Shown here one piece after another: positions 1-6,504 of a stretch of 7,688 nt of DNA. Every line of letters starts with the position of its first letter. The first letter of the stretch is position 1. A program made the position numbers and the translations under genes. The stretch spans positions 64,257 to 71,944 of the forward strand of contig CP070793.1 in the NCBI GenBank assembly GCA_020346965.1, given 5' to 3'. The notes under the pieces were generated by a model. The model had not been told where the DNA came from, made no database searches, and was given only the letters and a program-made list of their open reading frames with translations. Origin of the DNA: Chloroflexota bacterium. GTDB lineage: Bacteria > Chloroflexota > Dehalococcoidia > GIF9 > AB-539-J10.

Positions 1-222
1 AAGACAAGCCTACAACTTCTGGAAAAGGCGATGAGACCGATGGGTTTCAATGTGGGACTAAATTTGGGCAAAGTCGCCGGAGCTGGAATGGCAGAGCATA
101 TCCATACTCACATAGTTCCCAGGTGGCAAGGGGACACTAATTTCATGCCGGTGTTGTCTGATACTAAAATCTTATCCGAAGCTTTGATTTCAACATATAA
201 GAAGCTAAAAGCGAAGTTATAA
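1..222 (+). CDS. HIT family protein, Ap4A phosphorylase/hydrolase-like (3' end only)
   Basis: The reading frame is open from base 1, so the gene begins before the window; 73 codons remain before TAA. The visible part is the C-terminal half of a histidine-triad nucleotide-binding protein. The fragment has G-F-N-x-G-x-N-x-G, then A-E-H-I-H-T-H-I-V-P-R-W, where H-x-H-x-H-x-x is the catalytic triad whose middle histidine forms the nucleotidyl intermediate in this superfamily. It continues with G-D-T-N-F-M-P-V and a D-T-K-I/L-S-E-A-L-x-x-T-Y tail. The 'AEHIHTHIVPRW' plus 'GDTNFMPVL' block matches the longer bacterial HIT proteins annotated as Ap4A phosphorylases or ATP adenylyltransferases (Rv2613c type) more than short HinT proteins. 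The likely role is cytosolic cleavage of dinucleoside polyphosphates. An internal ATG at base 31 is not the true start, because conserved family sequence extends upstream of it. The gene converges on pheA. No clear terminator hairpin precedes the T6 run at 231-236. Confidence 0.9.
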   Translation, partial: KTSLQLLEKAMRPMGFNVGLNLGKVAGAGMAEHIHTHIVPRWQGDTNFMPVLSDTKILSEALISTYKKLKAKL

Positions 223-430
223 TAACCCATTTTTTGTCAGGAAATACTTGGTATCTGTCCCCATAATCAAAGCAAGTTGCAATATATAGGTTGTCCTGTT
301 TTTGGGGAGTGTCTTGATATGGTGATTTTATGAACTCCTTAATACTTACTTAATCCTGCTTGTCTTTGTCACGGAGGTGCTCCCGATTCCATGATTCTTC
401 CTGGTAAGCAGAGCAGCATAGCATTTCGCC

Positions 431-479
431 AAATTAAAATCCGGTGTGGAATCACACTTGAATCCAAGCAAAATTGGAT
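431..479 (-). terminator. Two tandem hairpins after pheA, possible weak terminator
   Basis: This lies in the convergent gap between the HIT gene and pheA (223-504), which holds no credible gene. Reading with pheA, the first structure is ATCCAA-N6-TTGGAT (462-479, a perfect 6-bp stem) starting 25 bases after the stop codon. The second is GTGTG-ATTC-CACAC (444-457, a 5-bp stem with a 4-base loop), followed by an A/T-rich tract, ATTTTAATTT, at 440-431. The position is right for ending pheA transcription, but the stems are short and the T tract is interrupted, so the intrinsic terminator call is tentative. The rest of the gap shows only a minor GGAG-GTG-CTCC hairpin at 373-383. Confidence 0.3.
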
Positions 480-504
480 GAGTAGGGTTATTGGCAGCCG
501 GATT

Positions 505-1320
505 TCATGCGGCTTGAGGATAGGAGCCAAGTATCTTAACGAAGGCAGCTTCCCTCTGTAGCTCCTTTACAGCTTCTTGATGAACCCTGCTATTTAGGTG
601 ACCTTCGAAGTCAGCGTAAAAAACATACTCCCACGGCTCTCGCCTGCTCGGTCTCGACTCCAGTTTTGTTAAATTTATATTCCGAGTGGCAAATATACCT
701 AAAACCCTGTATAGAGAACCAGGCTTATGCTCAGTAGCAAACACGAGAGAAGTCTTATTCTTCTGCGCGGGTTCAGCTTTCTGCTTTGAAATGGCCGCGA
801 ATTTGGTGTAGTTGCTAGCACTGGTTTCAATTTCCGGTGCTAGAATCTCCAATCCGTAAATATCGGCTGCTCTTTTACTAGCTATGGCAGCACAGTTTGT
901 CAATCCTTTTTCTTTTATCATTTTGGCACTGCCAGCTGTATCATAACCAGATATAATTTCGACATTCAAGTTACTCAAGAACTCAGCACATTGAGCTATG
1001 GCTTGGGGATGGGAGTAAATAGTCGTTATAGCGGCCAACTTTTCTCCCGGTAAAGCCATCAGGCAGTGGCTTACTCTGAGAATGACTTCAGCAAATATAT
1101 TAGTAGGATACGCCAGTAATAGGTCATAGGTTTCGTTGATGCTGCCCGCTTGAGAGTTCTCGACAGGGACTACTCCAAATTCAACAGTATCCTGCGATAC
1201 AAGCTCAAAAACCTGTCTTAGTCCGGCGCAAGGCAAGCAATCAATGTCCGCACTAAAAAGCTTTACCGAGGCATCTTCGCTGAAAGCGCCTCTTTCTCCT
1301 TGAAAAGCAACTTTAATCAT
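505..1320 (-). CDS. pheA: Prephenate dehydratase with C-terminal ACT domain
   Basis: This cytosolic enzyme converts prephenate to phenylpyruvate, CO2 and water, the committed step to phenylalanine. The product is 271 aa, typical of monofunctional dehydratases; no chorismate mutase domain is fused. The catalytic domain spans about residues 3-178. It opens with V-A-F-Q-G-E-R-G-A-F-S (4-14) and has the substrate-site P-V-E-N-S (52-56) with G-S-I-N-E-T-Y-D-L-L (59-68). The signature near 172-174 is T-K-F, where the family normally has T-R-F. A regulatory ACT domain follows (about 190-266), with K-P-G-S-L-Y-R-V-L (199-207) in place of the GALV region and an intact E-S-R-P (221-224), the phenylalanine-binding motif. 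Feedback inhibition by phenylalanine is therefore expected. The ATG start lies right before the first beta strand; only a weak AGG lies upstream. It sits 54 bp after trkH on the same strand and may be co-transcribed, although the functions are unrelated. The family assignment is firm. Confidence 0.97.
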   Translation of the reverse strand: MIKVAFQGERGAFSEDASVKLFSADIDCLPCAGLRQVFELVSQDTVEFGVVPVENSQAGSINETYDLLLAYPTNIFAEVILRVSHCLMALPGEKLAAITTIYSHPQAIAQCAEFLSNLNVEIISGYDTAGSAKMIKEKGLTNCAAIASKRAADIYGLEILAPEIETSASNYTKFAAISKQKAEPAQKNKTSLVFATEHKPGSLYRVLGIFATRNINLTKLESRPSRREPWEYVFYADFEGHLNSRVHQEAVKELQREAAFVKILGSYPQAA

Positions 1321-1374
1321 GAACCTATAGCGAAGTATAGCTTAAATATCCTTTGAACTTCTACCGCGGATTGA

Positions 1375-2817
1375 TTAACCTTTCCAAAAGCGAGGAGAAA
1401 ATATCATAATAGCGGTAAACAATTCTAACCGTCCCAACCACATACAGATAGTCAAGACGACTTTCACTGGGTCAGTAAGGCCGGCATAGCTTGAAGTAGG
1501 CCCCACTCCACCTAAGCCAGGTCCTACGTTCCCCAGAGTAGCGGCTACGGCTGAAATTGATGTCTCTAGATCAAGCCCTAGAAAAACAAGTACTATTGAA
1601 GCTGCAACAGCAACGATAACGTACAGAAATATAAAAGAGATTATGTCCCGGATTGTCCCCTCCTGCAGTGGTTTTAGGTTAAGTTTCACTGGAATTACAG
1701 CTTTGGGAGAAATGGCTTTCCTCATCATTACCCCAGTATGTTTTATCAGGGTCAAAAACCTGACCACCTTTATTGCCCCTCCGGTAGAGGCACCACAGGC
1801 TCCGATGAACATCAAAGCCAGAAGAACTATCCTGGCGCCACCGTGCCAGTCGCCAAAATCGGCGGTGACGAAACCTGTGGTAGTCATGATTGAGATTGCC
1901 TGGAATACTCCCTCTCTATACGAGCTTAAGCCTTGTGAATATATTAATAATAGGATGGCAACGGCCAGAATAATGATGTAGAGCCTGAATTCCTCATTCT
2001 TGATTGCTTTCCACTTACCCCGGAAGAACTGATAGTGGAGAATGAAGCTCATGCCTGCCAGAAACATGAAGAACATGATGATATATTGAGCCAGAGGATA
2101 TTCAGTGATATAGGCTTCGATACTCCCAGTAGTGGGAGTAAATCCTCCAGTAGGTATGGTCGCAAAGGAGATGCAGATTGAATCAAAGAATGGGACCCTA
2201 GCGAGAAAATGAAGGAGTGCTATTTCAGCTCCCGTAAAGCCCACGTAAATTGTCCAGAGAAGCCTTGCAGTGGTGCTGAATCTAGGGCGTAGCCTTTCAG
2301 GTAGTGGCCCGGGAAACTCCCGGTCAAAGAGCTGAGAACCTCCTACCCCTAGTCGGGGCAAGATGGCTATGAAGAGAAGAACCACTCCCATTCCACCCAG
2401 CCACTGAGTGAGGCTACGCCATAAGAGGATACCTCTCGGTGCCGCGAAGAATCCTTCTGATCCCATCGTGCTGAGGATAGTAGCTCCGGTGGTAGTGAAA
2501 CCTGACATAGCCTCGAAAAAGGCATCGACAAAACCCCACTGCAGAAATAGATAGGGGAGTGTACCAAATAGGGGAATCAGAAGCCAGGTGAAGGCCACTA
2601 TGGTAAAGCCATCAGAGCGCTCTATGATCCTGGCGGTCTTAAAACCAAATTGGAGAAAGAGACCGACAGCTAGAGTGATCAATAGCGAATATAAGAAAAT
2701 CTGCCAATTCTCGCCATAGTAAAGGGCAGTAACTAGAGGAATAATGTACGCTAAGGCGAAGTATTTTAGGAATGAACCAATGATGTGTAGGGTTAATCCT
2801 ACCCTTTGGCGAACCAT
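1375..2817 (-). CDS. trkH: TrkH/KtrB-type potassium uptake membrane subunit
   Basis: This is the integral inner-membrane K+ translocating subunit, 480 aa, the usual TrkH length. It is strongly hydrophobic, with about ten membrane segments and four re-entrant pore loops, each supplying selectivity-filter glycines. P1 is F-T-T-T-G-A-T (107-113), P2 is I-P-T-G-G-F-T-P (221-228), P3 is M-T-T-T-G-F (311-316) and P4 is G-N-V-G-P-G (429-434). Other family hallmarks are W-R-S-L-T-Q-W-L-G-G-M-G (133-144), G-A-C-G-A-S-T-G-G-A-I-K (339-350) and the C-terminal W-L-G-R-L-E-L-F-T (460-468). The ATG overlaps the last 19 bases of trkA, so translation is probably coupled. No strong Shine-Dalgarno sequence stands before the start, which fits coupling. 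It would pair with the adjacent TrkA protein, which binds nucleotides and gates the pore. A TrkH or KtrB label depends on coupling-ion details not readable from sequence. All key residues are present, so it looks functional. Confidence 0.97.
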   Translation of the reverse strand: MVRQRVGLTLHIIGSFLKYFALAYIIPLVTALYYGENWQIFLYSLLITLAVGLFLQFGFKTARIIERSDGFTIVAFTWLLIPLFGTLPYLFLQWGFVDAFFEAMSGFTTTGATILSTMGSEGFFAAPRGILLWRSLTQWLGGMGVVLLFIAILPRLGVGGSQLFDREFPGPLPERLRPRFSTTARLLWTIYVGFTGAEIALLHFLARVPFFDSICISFATIPTGGFTPTTGSIEAYITEYPLAQYIIMFFMFLAGMSFILHYQFFRGKWKAIKNEEFRLYIIILAVAILLLIYSQGLSSYREGVFQAISIMTTTGFVTADFGDWHGGARIVLLALMFIGACGASTGGAIKVVRFLTLIKHTGVMMRKAISPKAVIPVKLNLKPLQEGTIRDIISFIFLYVIVAVAASIVLVFLGLDLETSISAVAATLGNVGPGLGGVGPTSSYAGLTDPVKVVLTICMWLGRLELFTAIMIFSPRFWKG

Positions 2818-3455
2818 TTATTCATAAATTCGGTCCCCTTTTTGGCAGATTCCTGCGTTACTATGAGAGTCAGCCAATCCTTAGGCTGTATCTCAGTATC
2901 CAGAAGAAGATATTTACCTGCCCTTTGTACCACGAGGACCCTTACCCCGCTCGGGGTTGCAAGTTTAGAAACCCATTGACCGACACATTTCATATCATCC
3001 TCAACCTCTATTTCGAAAATCTCCGCCCCTGCTAAAGACATGAAGTCCTTTACATAAGGATGTGAAATTAGGCGATGAATGTATTTGGCAGCTACGATGT
3101 CCGGATTAACCTGCAAATTAATCCCGGCTTGCTTGAAGGTTTCTGTATGTTCTTCGTCATCGACAATAGAAATCACTGTTTTTGCCCCAATCTCCTTGGC
3201 CATCATACAGAGCATTAAATTCTCCGAGTCATCGCCAGCCGCAGCCACAAAGGCATGGGCATTCTTGATTCTCGCCTCTTCGAGAGTGGACCTCTGGCTA
3301 GCATCTCCTGTGAGCACCATGATGTCAGAACCCTCTGCTATTTCAGCACATTTGGTAGAGTCCCGCTCTATAACCAATACTTCATTCCCCTCTTGAGCGA
3401 GGAGTCCCGCCAGATTCTTACCTATATCGCTCAAACCTGCTATTACTATATACAT
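2799..3455 (-). CDS. trkA: TrkA/KtrA-type potassium uptake regulatory (RCK) subunit
   Basis: This cytosolic protein assembles as a ring under the TrkH pore and gates it in response to nucleotides. The 218 aa product holds one RCK unit, as in KtrA, not the double unit of E. coli TrkA. The TrkA_N Rossmann domain covers about residues 1-130. Strand 1 (M-Y-I-V-I-A-G) leads into G-L-S-D-I-G (7-12), where the usual G-x-G-x-x-G has Ser9 in the middle position. The acidic E30 ends strand 2. G-D-A (50-52) and A-A-A-G-D-D-S-E-N-L (71-80) are standard family motifs. The TrkA_C ligand domain covers about 141-203 and ends in a short basic tail. The ATG start gives a complete first strand. The upstream gap contains an AT-rich palindrome and a tandem 8-mer. 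The gene overlaps trkH by 19 bp, so the two form a bicistronic unit. The family call is certain; the nucleotide preference (ATP/ADP or NADH/NAD+) is not readable. Confidence 0.96.
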   Translation of the reverse strand: MYIVIAGLSDIGKNLAGLLAQEGNEVLVIERDSTKCAEIAEGSDIMVLTGDASQRSTLEEARIKNAHAFVAAAGDDSENLMLCMMAKEIGAKTVISIVDDEEHTETFKQAGINLQVNPDIVAAKYIHRLISHPYVKDFMSLAGAEIFEIEVEDDMKCVGQWVSKLATPSGVRVLVVQRAGKYLLLDTEIQPKDWLTLIVTQESAKKGTEFMNKWFAKG

Positions 3456-3464
3456 GATTTTATC

Positions 3465-3510
3465 TTCAATATTGAACCGACTCTGTTGTTTTTTTCAATG
3501 AATCAATGAA
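3465..3510 (-). promoter_or_regulatory. Putative trkA upstream control region: palindrome plus tandem 8-mer
   Basis: Just before the trkA ATG lies a perfect 12-bp palindrome, TTCAAT/ATTGAA (3465-3476), only 10 bases from the start codon. Further upstream an 8-mer (+ strand TCAATGAA) is repeated in direct tandem at 3495-3502 and 3503-3510. A TTGAAA (complement of 3493-3498) could act as a -35, but its -10 partner at 17 bp is poor. The palindrome could be an operator or simply AT-rich chance sequence. It sits where a ribosome binding site is expected, so binding or folding there could affect trkA translation. This is inference from position only. Confidence 0.25.
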
Positions 3511-3520
3511 ATAACGATTG

Positions 3521-3544
3521 AAAAGAGGCTCCAGGCTAGGGAGC
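3521..3544 (-). terminator. Possible intrinsic terminator downstream of recO
   Basis: In the recO direction this reads GCTCC, a 7-base loop, GGAGC, then CTCTTTT. That is a 5-bp, mostly G/C stem (3540-3544 with 3528-3532) followed within a few bases by a short T run (3524-3521). It lies about 110 bases after the recO stop codon and about 65 bases before the trkA start, a sensible place to separate the two units. The short stem and four-base T tract keep confidence low. Confidence 0.35.
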
Positions 3545-3653
3545 AACTAGGTCTGAAGTTCGATTGATAATGTCAGGCACTCTCCATTCACATTGCTTCA
3601 CTACGTTGCTATTGTTAAGCATCGAGCGATTTTAACGCCCCTCAGCATAGTTG

Positions 3654-4472
3654 TCAAGTACCAGGCTTATATGACGGTAAGTCCATTTTCAATTCTCGTA
3701 GCCAGGTCACTGACTTAAGTTCTCGCTGCAAGATGCATCTTATGTATTCGTGCAATACCCGCTCCAGCTCTGAGGACAATTCAGGGCTTATTTTGACTCG
3801 CCTTGCAGTCGAGTAGTCACAGTCCTGCCACAAACGAAGAACCTTCAAGGCTCCCACTGAAAAGGGAAGGGAAGGTTTCAATGGAATTGATTCGATTTGT
3901 TCGTAGTCGTAATTCTCTTCAGAATTGCAGTGAGGACATAAAAGACCTCCCTTGCTGGGGCTGAAAAAATTGACTACTGGCTTGAGTGGTGCATTGCAGC
4001 TAATACACTGGCGCAATTGGGGACGATAACCAAGATGGTGAAGAAGGTGTAGCTCGAAGTAACGCAAAAGAGTCTCATTGCTGTACGGCTCACCCAACTG
4101 ATCTAAGGTATCAAGTAATAGGTCAAACAAAGGGCGATTGTCACCGCCCTCAACAGTAAATGAATCAATAAGCTCCAAAATGTAAAAGCCACAAGCCATA
4201 CGCCACAAATCACTCTTCAAGGACAGGAAACCGTTTATTGTCTGGCTTTGGGTAACAATATCGAGATTGCGCCCCTTAGCCAGCAACATCAAGCTATATG
4301 TCAATGGTTCTACATTGCCGCCTAATTTGCTCTTGGGACGGCAAGCTCCTTTAGCTACTGCCTTCAATTTACCAAATTCGGGGGTATAAATCGTTATAAT
4401 CTTGTCGAATTCGCCCAGCTTAGTTTGCTTTACGATGATACCTTTTGTTTGATAATTCCGAGATGTACTCAC
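3654..4472 (-). CDS. recO: DNA repair protein RecO
   Basis: RecO is the cytosolic mediator of the RecFOR pathway. It anneals complementary strands and, with RecR, loads RecA onto SSB-coated single-stranded DNA at gaps. The product is 272 aa, close to the family norm. The N-terminal OB-fold (about 6-80) has K-G-I-I-V-K-Q-T-K-L-G-E-F-D-K-I-I-T-I-Y-T, then K-A-V-A-K-G-A-C-R-P-K-S-K-L-G-G, a basic DNA-binding stretch. The helical domain follows, with Y-I-L-E-L-I-D (97-103) and L-R-Y-F-E-L-H-L-L-H-H-L-G-Y-R-P (136-151). A four-cysteine zinc site is formed by C156-x2-C159 and C179-x2-C182, typical of many RecO proteins though lost in E. coli. The start is GTG. An in-frame TGA lies two codons upstream of it and no nearer ATG fits the fold, so this start is well supported despite the absence of a clear Shine-Dalgarno sequence. 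A TATAAT box lies about 110 bp upstream. Confidence 0.95.
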   Translation of the reverse strand: MSTSRNYQTKGIIVKQTKLGEFDKIITIYTPEFGKLKAVAKGACRPKSKLGGNVEPLTYSLMLLAKGRNLDIVTQSQTINGFLSLKSDLWRMACGFYILELIDSFTVEGGDNRPLFDLLLDTLDQLGEPYSNETLLRYFELHLLHHLGYRPQLRQCISCNAPLKPVVNFFSPSKGGLLCPHCNSEENYDYEQIESIPLKPSLPFSVGALKVLRLWQDCDYSTARRVKISPELSSELERVLHEYIRCILQRELKSVTWLRELKMDLPSYKPGT

Positions 4473-4580
4473 GTTAAGTCACAGATTCCAAACATTGAAT
4501 CCTGTACAGATCCAAATATAACCGAAAACTCGAAACCTCTATTTTAAGGTGGTTAGATTACTGTTACTTTCTCTCTGGGT

Positions 4581-4586
4581 ATTATA
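4581..4586 (-). promoter_or_regulatory. Candidate -10 box (TATAAT) for recO
   Basis: A consensus TATAAT reads on the minus strand in the 152-bp gap between the acyl-CoA synthetase stop and the recO start, giving a leader of about 100 bases. The best -35 at normal spacing is poor (TTACGG at 4610-4605, 18-bp spacer), and no TG extension precedes the -10. The perfect hexamer in the right gap and orientation is suggestive only. Confidence 0.35.
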
Positions 4587-4624
4587 CTCTGGTCAGCCCT
4601 ACAACCGTAATCAAGAGCAGCTAC

Positions 4625-6073
4625 TTAGGTTTTGGCCTGGGACTTTTTTGACTGTCTCTCGGTGTGGTTTAACACCAAATTGATAGCATTAGCGGCGGTA
4701 GCAAAAGAGTAGTACACAGGGAACCCGGACAAGATACTATTACAAATAGCCGCCAGAATGGCCTTGGCCTCTTCCGGTATAATGCTAGGTTCAATCACCA
4801 TGACCACTGGCTTGGGTAACTGTCCCTGCTTTATTGGAAATCTGCTCATCAAATGATAACCTAGCTGGTGATCTGAAATCCGAGATGCTGTAAACTGGCC
4901 CGTCCTGATGAACATAACAAAGAAGTCAGCCCCTTCCCACCTTGATAATATGGCGAAGGTTTTGATTATGCCTTCAGTATTCGTCATGGCTTGAGAATAG
5001 TCTACGGGATTTCGCAGGATGTTGCCTGCGATGGGAGTAAACTCCCGTATCTGAGCAACGATCTCCTTGGGGATTGGAGGAACTTTGAGTCCTCTGCTTT
5101 CGAATTCGTCGGCGATTAGGACACTGGCTCCACCTCCAGCACCGAACAATAATACATTTCTGCCACCAGGAAGCGGCAAGAACAGTAGTGTGACCAGTAC
5201 ATCGATCATTTCTTCGATGCTGCTGACACTAATGATTCCTAACTGCTTACAAAGGGCATCCCAGGTGGCCCGACTTCCAGCCAGTGATGCAGTATGGCCG
5301 GCAACTGCGCGAGCACCTCCCTCGGTAGCCCCTCCTTTGAGCAATACCACTGTCTTTTTCCTAGTTGCCTCCTCCATAATCCTACGGAAACGTTTCCCAT
5401 CCTTAATCCCCTCAATGTAAAGGGCTATTATTTTAGTATCTGGATCATTAGACAGATATTCGAGTAAATCGCTTTCATCGATGTCGCTTGCGTTGCCGTA
5501 GCTTATGACTTTGCTGAAGCGGACGCCTCGCAACGCTCCCTGCCTGACCAAATATATGGAATTGCCGCCGCTTTGACTGATCACTCCCACCGAACCGCTT
5601 TCCTTTGGGAAAGCCGGACTGAAGGAGAGGCGTGATTTGGGGCAATAGATGCCCATACAGTTGGGACCGAGAATCCTGATTCCGTTTCTGCGGGCGACTT
5701 CCGCCAATTCAGATTCAAGCTTTATTCGCGGTTCCTCGCCAGTCTCACTGAAGCCCGCTGTACAGAAATGAATTGCCCGTACTCCCTTTTCAGCGCATTC
5801 TTCCACAAGCTTGGGTGCAATCTGGGCGTTAACCAGACCGATTACATAGTCGATGTTGCCAGGGACATCTTTGAGGCTGGTATAGACCTTACGGCCTTCG
5901 ATCTCCCCTCCCTTGGGATTGACGAGGTAGAGCGGGCGGTCGAATTCAATTTCGATAAGGCCTTCCAGGAAAGTGCGCGTCCAGTGCCAGGTTGTAGCAG
6001 TTGTGATGCCAACAAGAGCGATAGAAGCGGGGTGGAAGAGAAAGTCCAAGCTATGCTGCTGCGTATTCTTCAT
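4625..6073 (-). CDS. NDP-forming acyl-CoA synthetase, alpha subunit-type (CoA-binding) protein
   Basis: This 482 aa protein matches the alpha part of ADP-forming acetyl/acyl-CoA synthetases, which interconvert an acyl-CoA + ADP + Pi with an acid + ATP + CoA. The CoA-binding Rossmann domain covers about 10-140: F-H-P-A-S-I-A-L-V-G, V-N-P-K-G-G, C-T-A-G-F-S-E-T-G (104-112), G-P-N-C-M-G (136-141). The succinyl-CoA-ligase-like domains follow: V-G-V-I-S-Q-S-G-G (162-170), F-S-K-V-I-S-Y-G-N-A (186-195), A-L-Y-I-E-G with Glu221, and A-G-H-T-A-S-L-A-G-S (258-267). His260 aligns with the phosphohistidine of succinyl-CoA synthetase alpha, and Glu221 with the glutamate that assists it. A third domain ends near 470, followed by a polar K/S/Q tail. 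There is no ATP-grasp (beta) domain and no GNAT domain (the latter found in Pat/PatZ). It must use a beta subunit encoded elsewhere, or act otherwise. The ATG is preceded by AAGGA at very short spacing and by an in-frame stop 9 bases upstream. The substrate is unknown. A paralogue faces away at 6502. Confidence 0.88.
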   Translation of the reverse strand: MKNTQQHSLDFLFHPASIALVGITTATTWHWTRTFLEGLIEIEFDRPLYLVNPKGGEIEGRKVYTSLKDVPGNIDYVIGLVNAQIAPKLVEECAEKGVRAIHFCTAGFSETGEEPRIKLESELAEVARRNGIRILGPNCMGIYCPKSRLSFSPAFPKESGSVGVISQSGGNSIYLVRQGALRGVRFSKVISYGNASDIDESDLLEYLSNDPDTKIIALYIEGIKDGKRFRRIMEEATRKKTVVLLKGGATEGGARAVAGHTASLAGSRATWDALCKQLGIISVSSIEEMIDVLVTLLFLPLPGGRNVLLFGAGGGASVLIADEFESRGLKVPPIPKEIVAQIREFTPIAGNILRNPVDYSQAMTNTEGIIKTFAILSRWEGADFFVMFIRTGQFTASRISDHQLGYHLMSRFPIKQGQLPKPVVMVIEPSIIPEEAKAILAAICNSILSGFPVYYSFATAANAINLVLNHTERQSKKSQAKT

Positions 6074-6486
6074 ATTCCTTATTCAGCAATATTTAGGTTA
6101 GCTCAAGTCGAAGGCAAGCAAAACCCGCCATAGAAAGGCTGCATGGTTATTATGAACTGTGGATGATAACTCTTATATCAACTTTCTTAAAGATTACCAT
6201 GCTGCTAAGTCTTATGTGAGCGGAGATGCATGGTTAACTCCGCCGAAGTATAGCAAAGAGTTCATGGGCTGTAAATGCTGCGTTGCGCTTGAGGATTTCC
6301 GCTACCTGAGTTGCTTTGCGGCTTTTGCGAAAAGTGCATTCAATAGGCTAGTTTGATGGGGTAACACAGATATGGTACATTATCCAGATTTGAGAAGTTC
6401 AAATCGTCTCATAATGATTTTGCTACAACTTAATCTGAATCCGGTATAGGAATTCCTCAATTCACGCTGTGACCGGGAGGCTAGTA
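6074..6486. other. Divergent intergenic region between the two acyl-CoA synthetase genes
   Basis: About 410 bp separates the two divergent starts, long for this window. It must contain both promoters. Toward the + gene, a CATAAT (6410-6415) lies 14 bp after TTGAGA (6390-6395), and a TATAGG (6445-6450) lies 19 bp after TTGCTA (6420-6425); neither pair is convincing. A 7+7 inverted repeat at 6387-6405 is listed separately. A 65-codon GTG-initiated frame on the + strand (6159-6356) has no ribosome binding site, an odd cysteine cluster (C-K-C-C) and no resemblance I recognise, so I do not call it a gene. No RNA gene or mobile element remnant is seen. Confidence 0.6.
6387..6405. promoter_or_regulatory. 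Operator-like inverted repeat, GATTTGA-N5-TCAAATC
   Basis: A perfect 7-bp inverted repeat with a 5-base spacer (19 bp in all) lies in the divergent spacer, about 80-100 bp upstream of the + strand synthetase start. It overlaps the TTGAGA of a candidate -35 and lies a few bases before CATAAT. Size and symmetry fit a dimeric helix-turn-helix regulator site that could control one or both divergent genes. As RNA it would be only a weak A/T-rich hairpin with no T tract, so a terminator is unlikely. The regulator is unknown. Confidence 0.35.
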
Positions 6487-6504
6487 TTGAAAGAGGACAG
6501 AATG
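6475..6504 (+). promoter_or_regulatory. Two overlapping start options for the + strand synthetase
   Basis: GGGAGG (6475-6480) lies 6 bases before an in-frame TTG (6487-6489), ideal Shine-Dalgarno spacing. GAGGA (6493-6497) lies 4 bases before an in-frame ATG (6502-6504). The TTG start would add five residues (M-K-E-D-R) ahead of M-R-K-F-E-Y-I-F-D-P. Both leave the conserved domain intact. I use the ATG by codon preference, but the stronger ribosome site favours the TTG. Confidence 0.5.

Noticed and set aside
225..240. T6 run after the HIT gene as an intrinsic terminator
   Set aside because: No stem-forming sequence precedes the T run within a reasonable distance.
441..470. tRNA T-arm-like or RNA-gene-like appearance of GTGTGGAATCACAC and nearby GAATCC
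   Set aside because: The loop is 4 bases, not 7, and no acceptor, D or anticodon arms can be built around it.
1643..1981. 112-codon + strand frame opposite trkH
   Set aside because: Antisense to conserved pore-loop and membrane segments of TrkH; no independent support.
3079..3509. Two + strand frames opposite trkA, one extending into the upstream gap
   Set aside because: They mirror the trkA codons; no ribosome site or recognisable product.
4502..4509. CTGTACAG palindrome upstream of recO
   Set aside because: Only 8 bp, without extended symmetry; expected by chance in a window of this size.
5768..6133. 121-codon + strand frame antisense to the acyl-CoA synthetase N-terminus
   Set aside because: It lies entirely or almost entirely opposite a well-supported conserved coding region and has no recognisable protein features; a shadow frame.
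6159..6356. 65-codon + strand frame starting with GTG in the divergent spacer
   Set aside because: No Shine-Dalgarno sequence, no recognisable family, odd cysteine cluster, and it would occupy a region that must hold promoters. Conservation in relatives would be needed to revive it.
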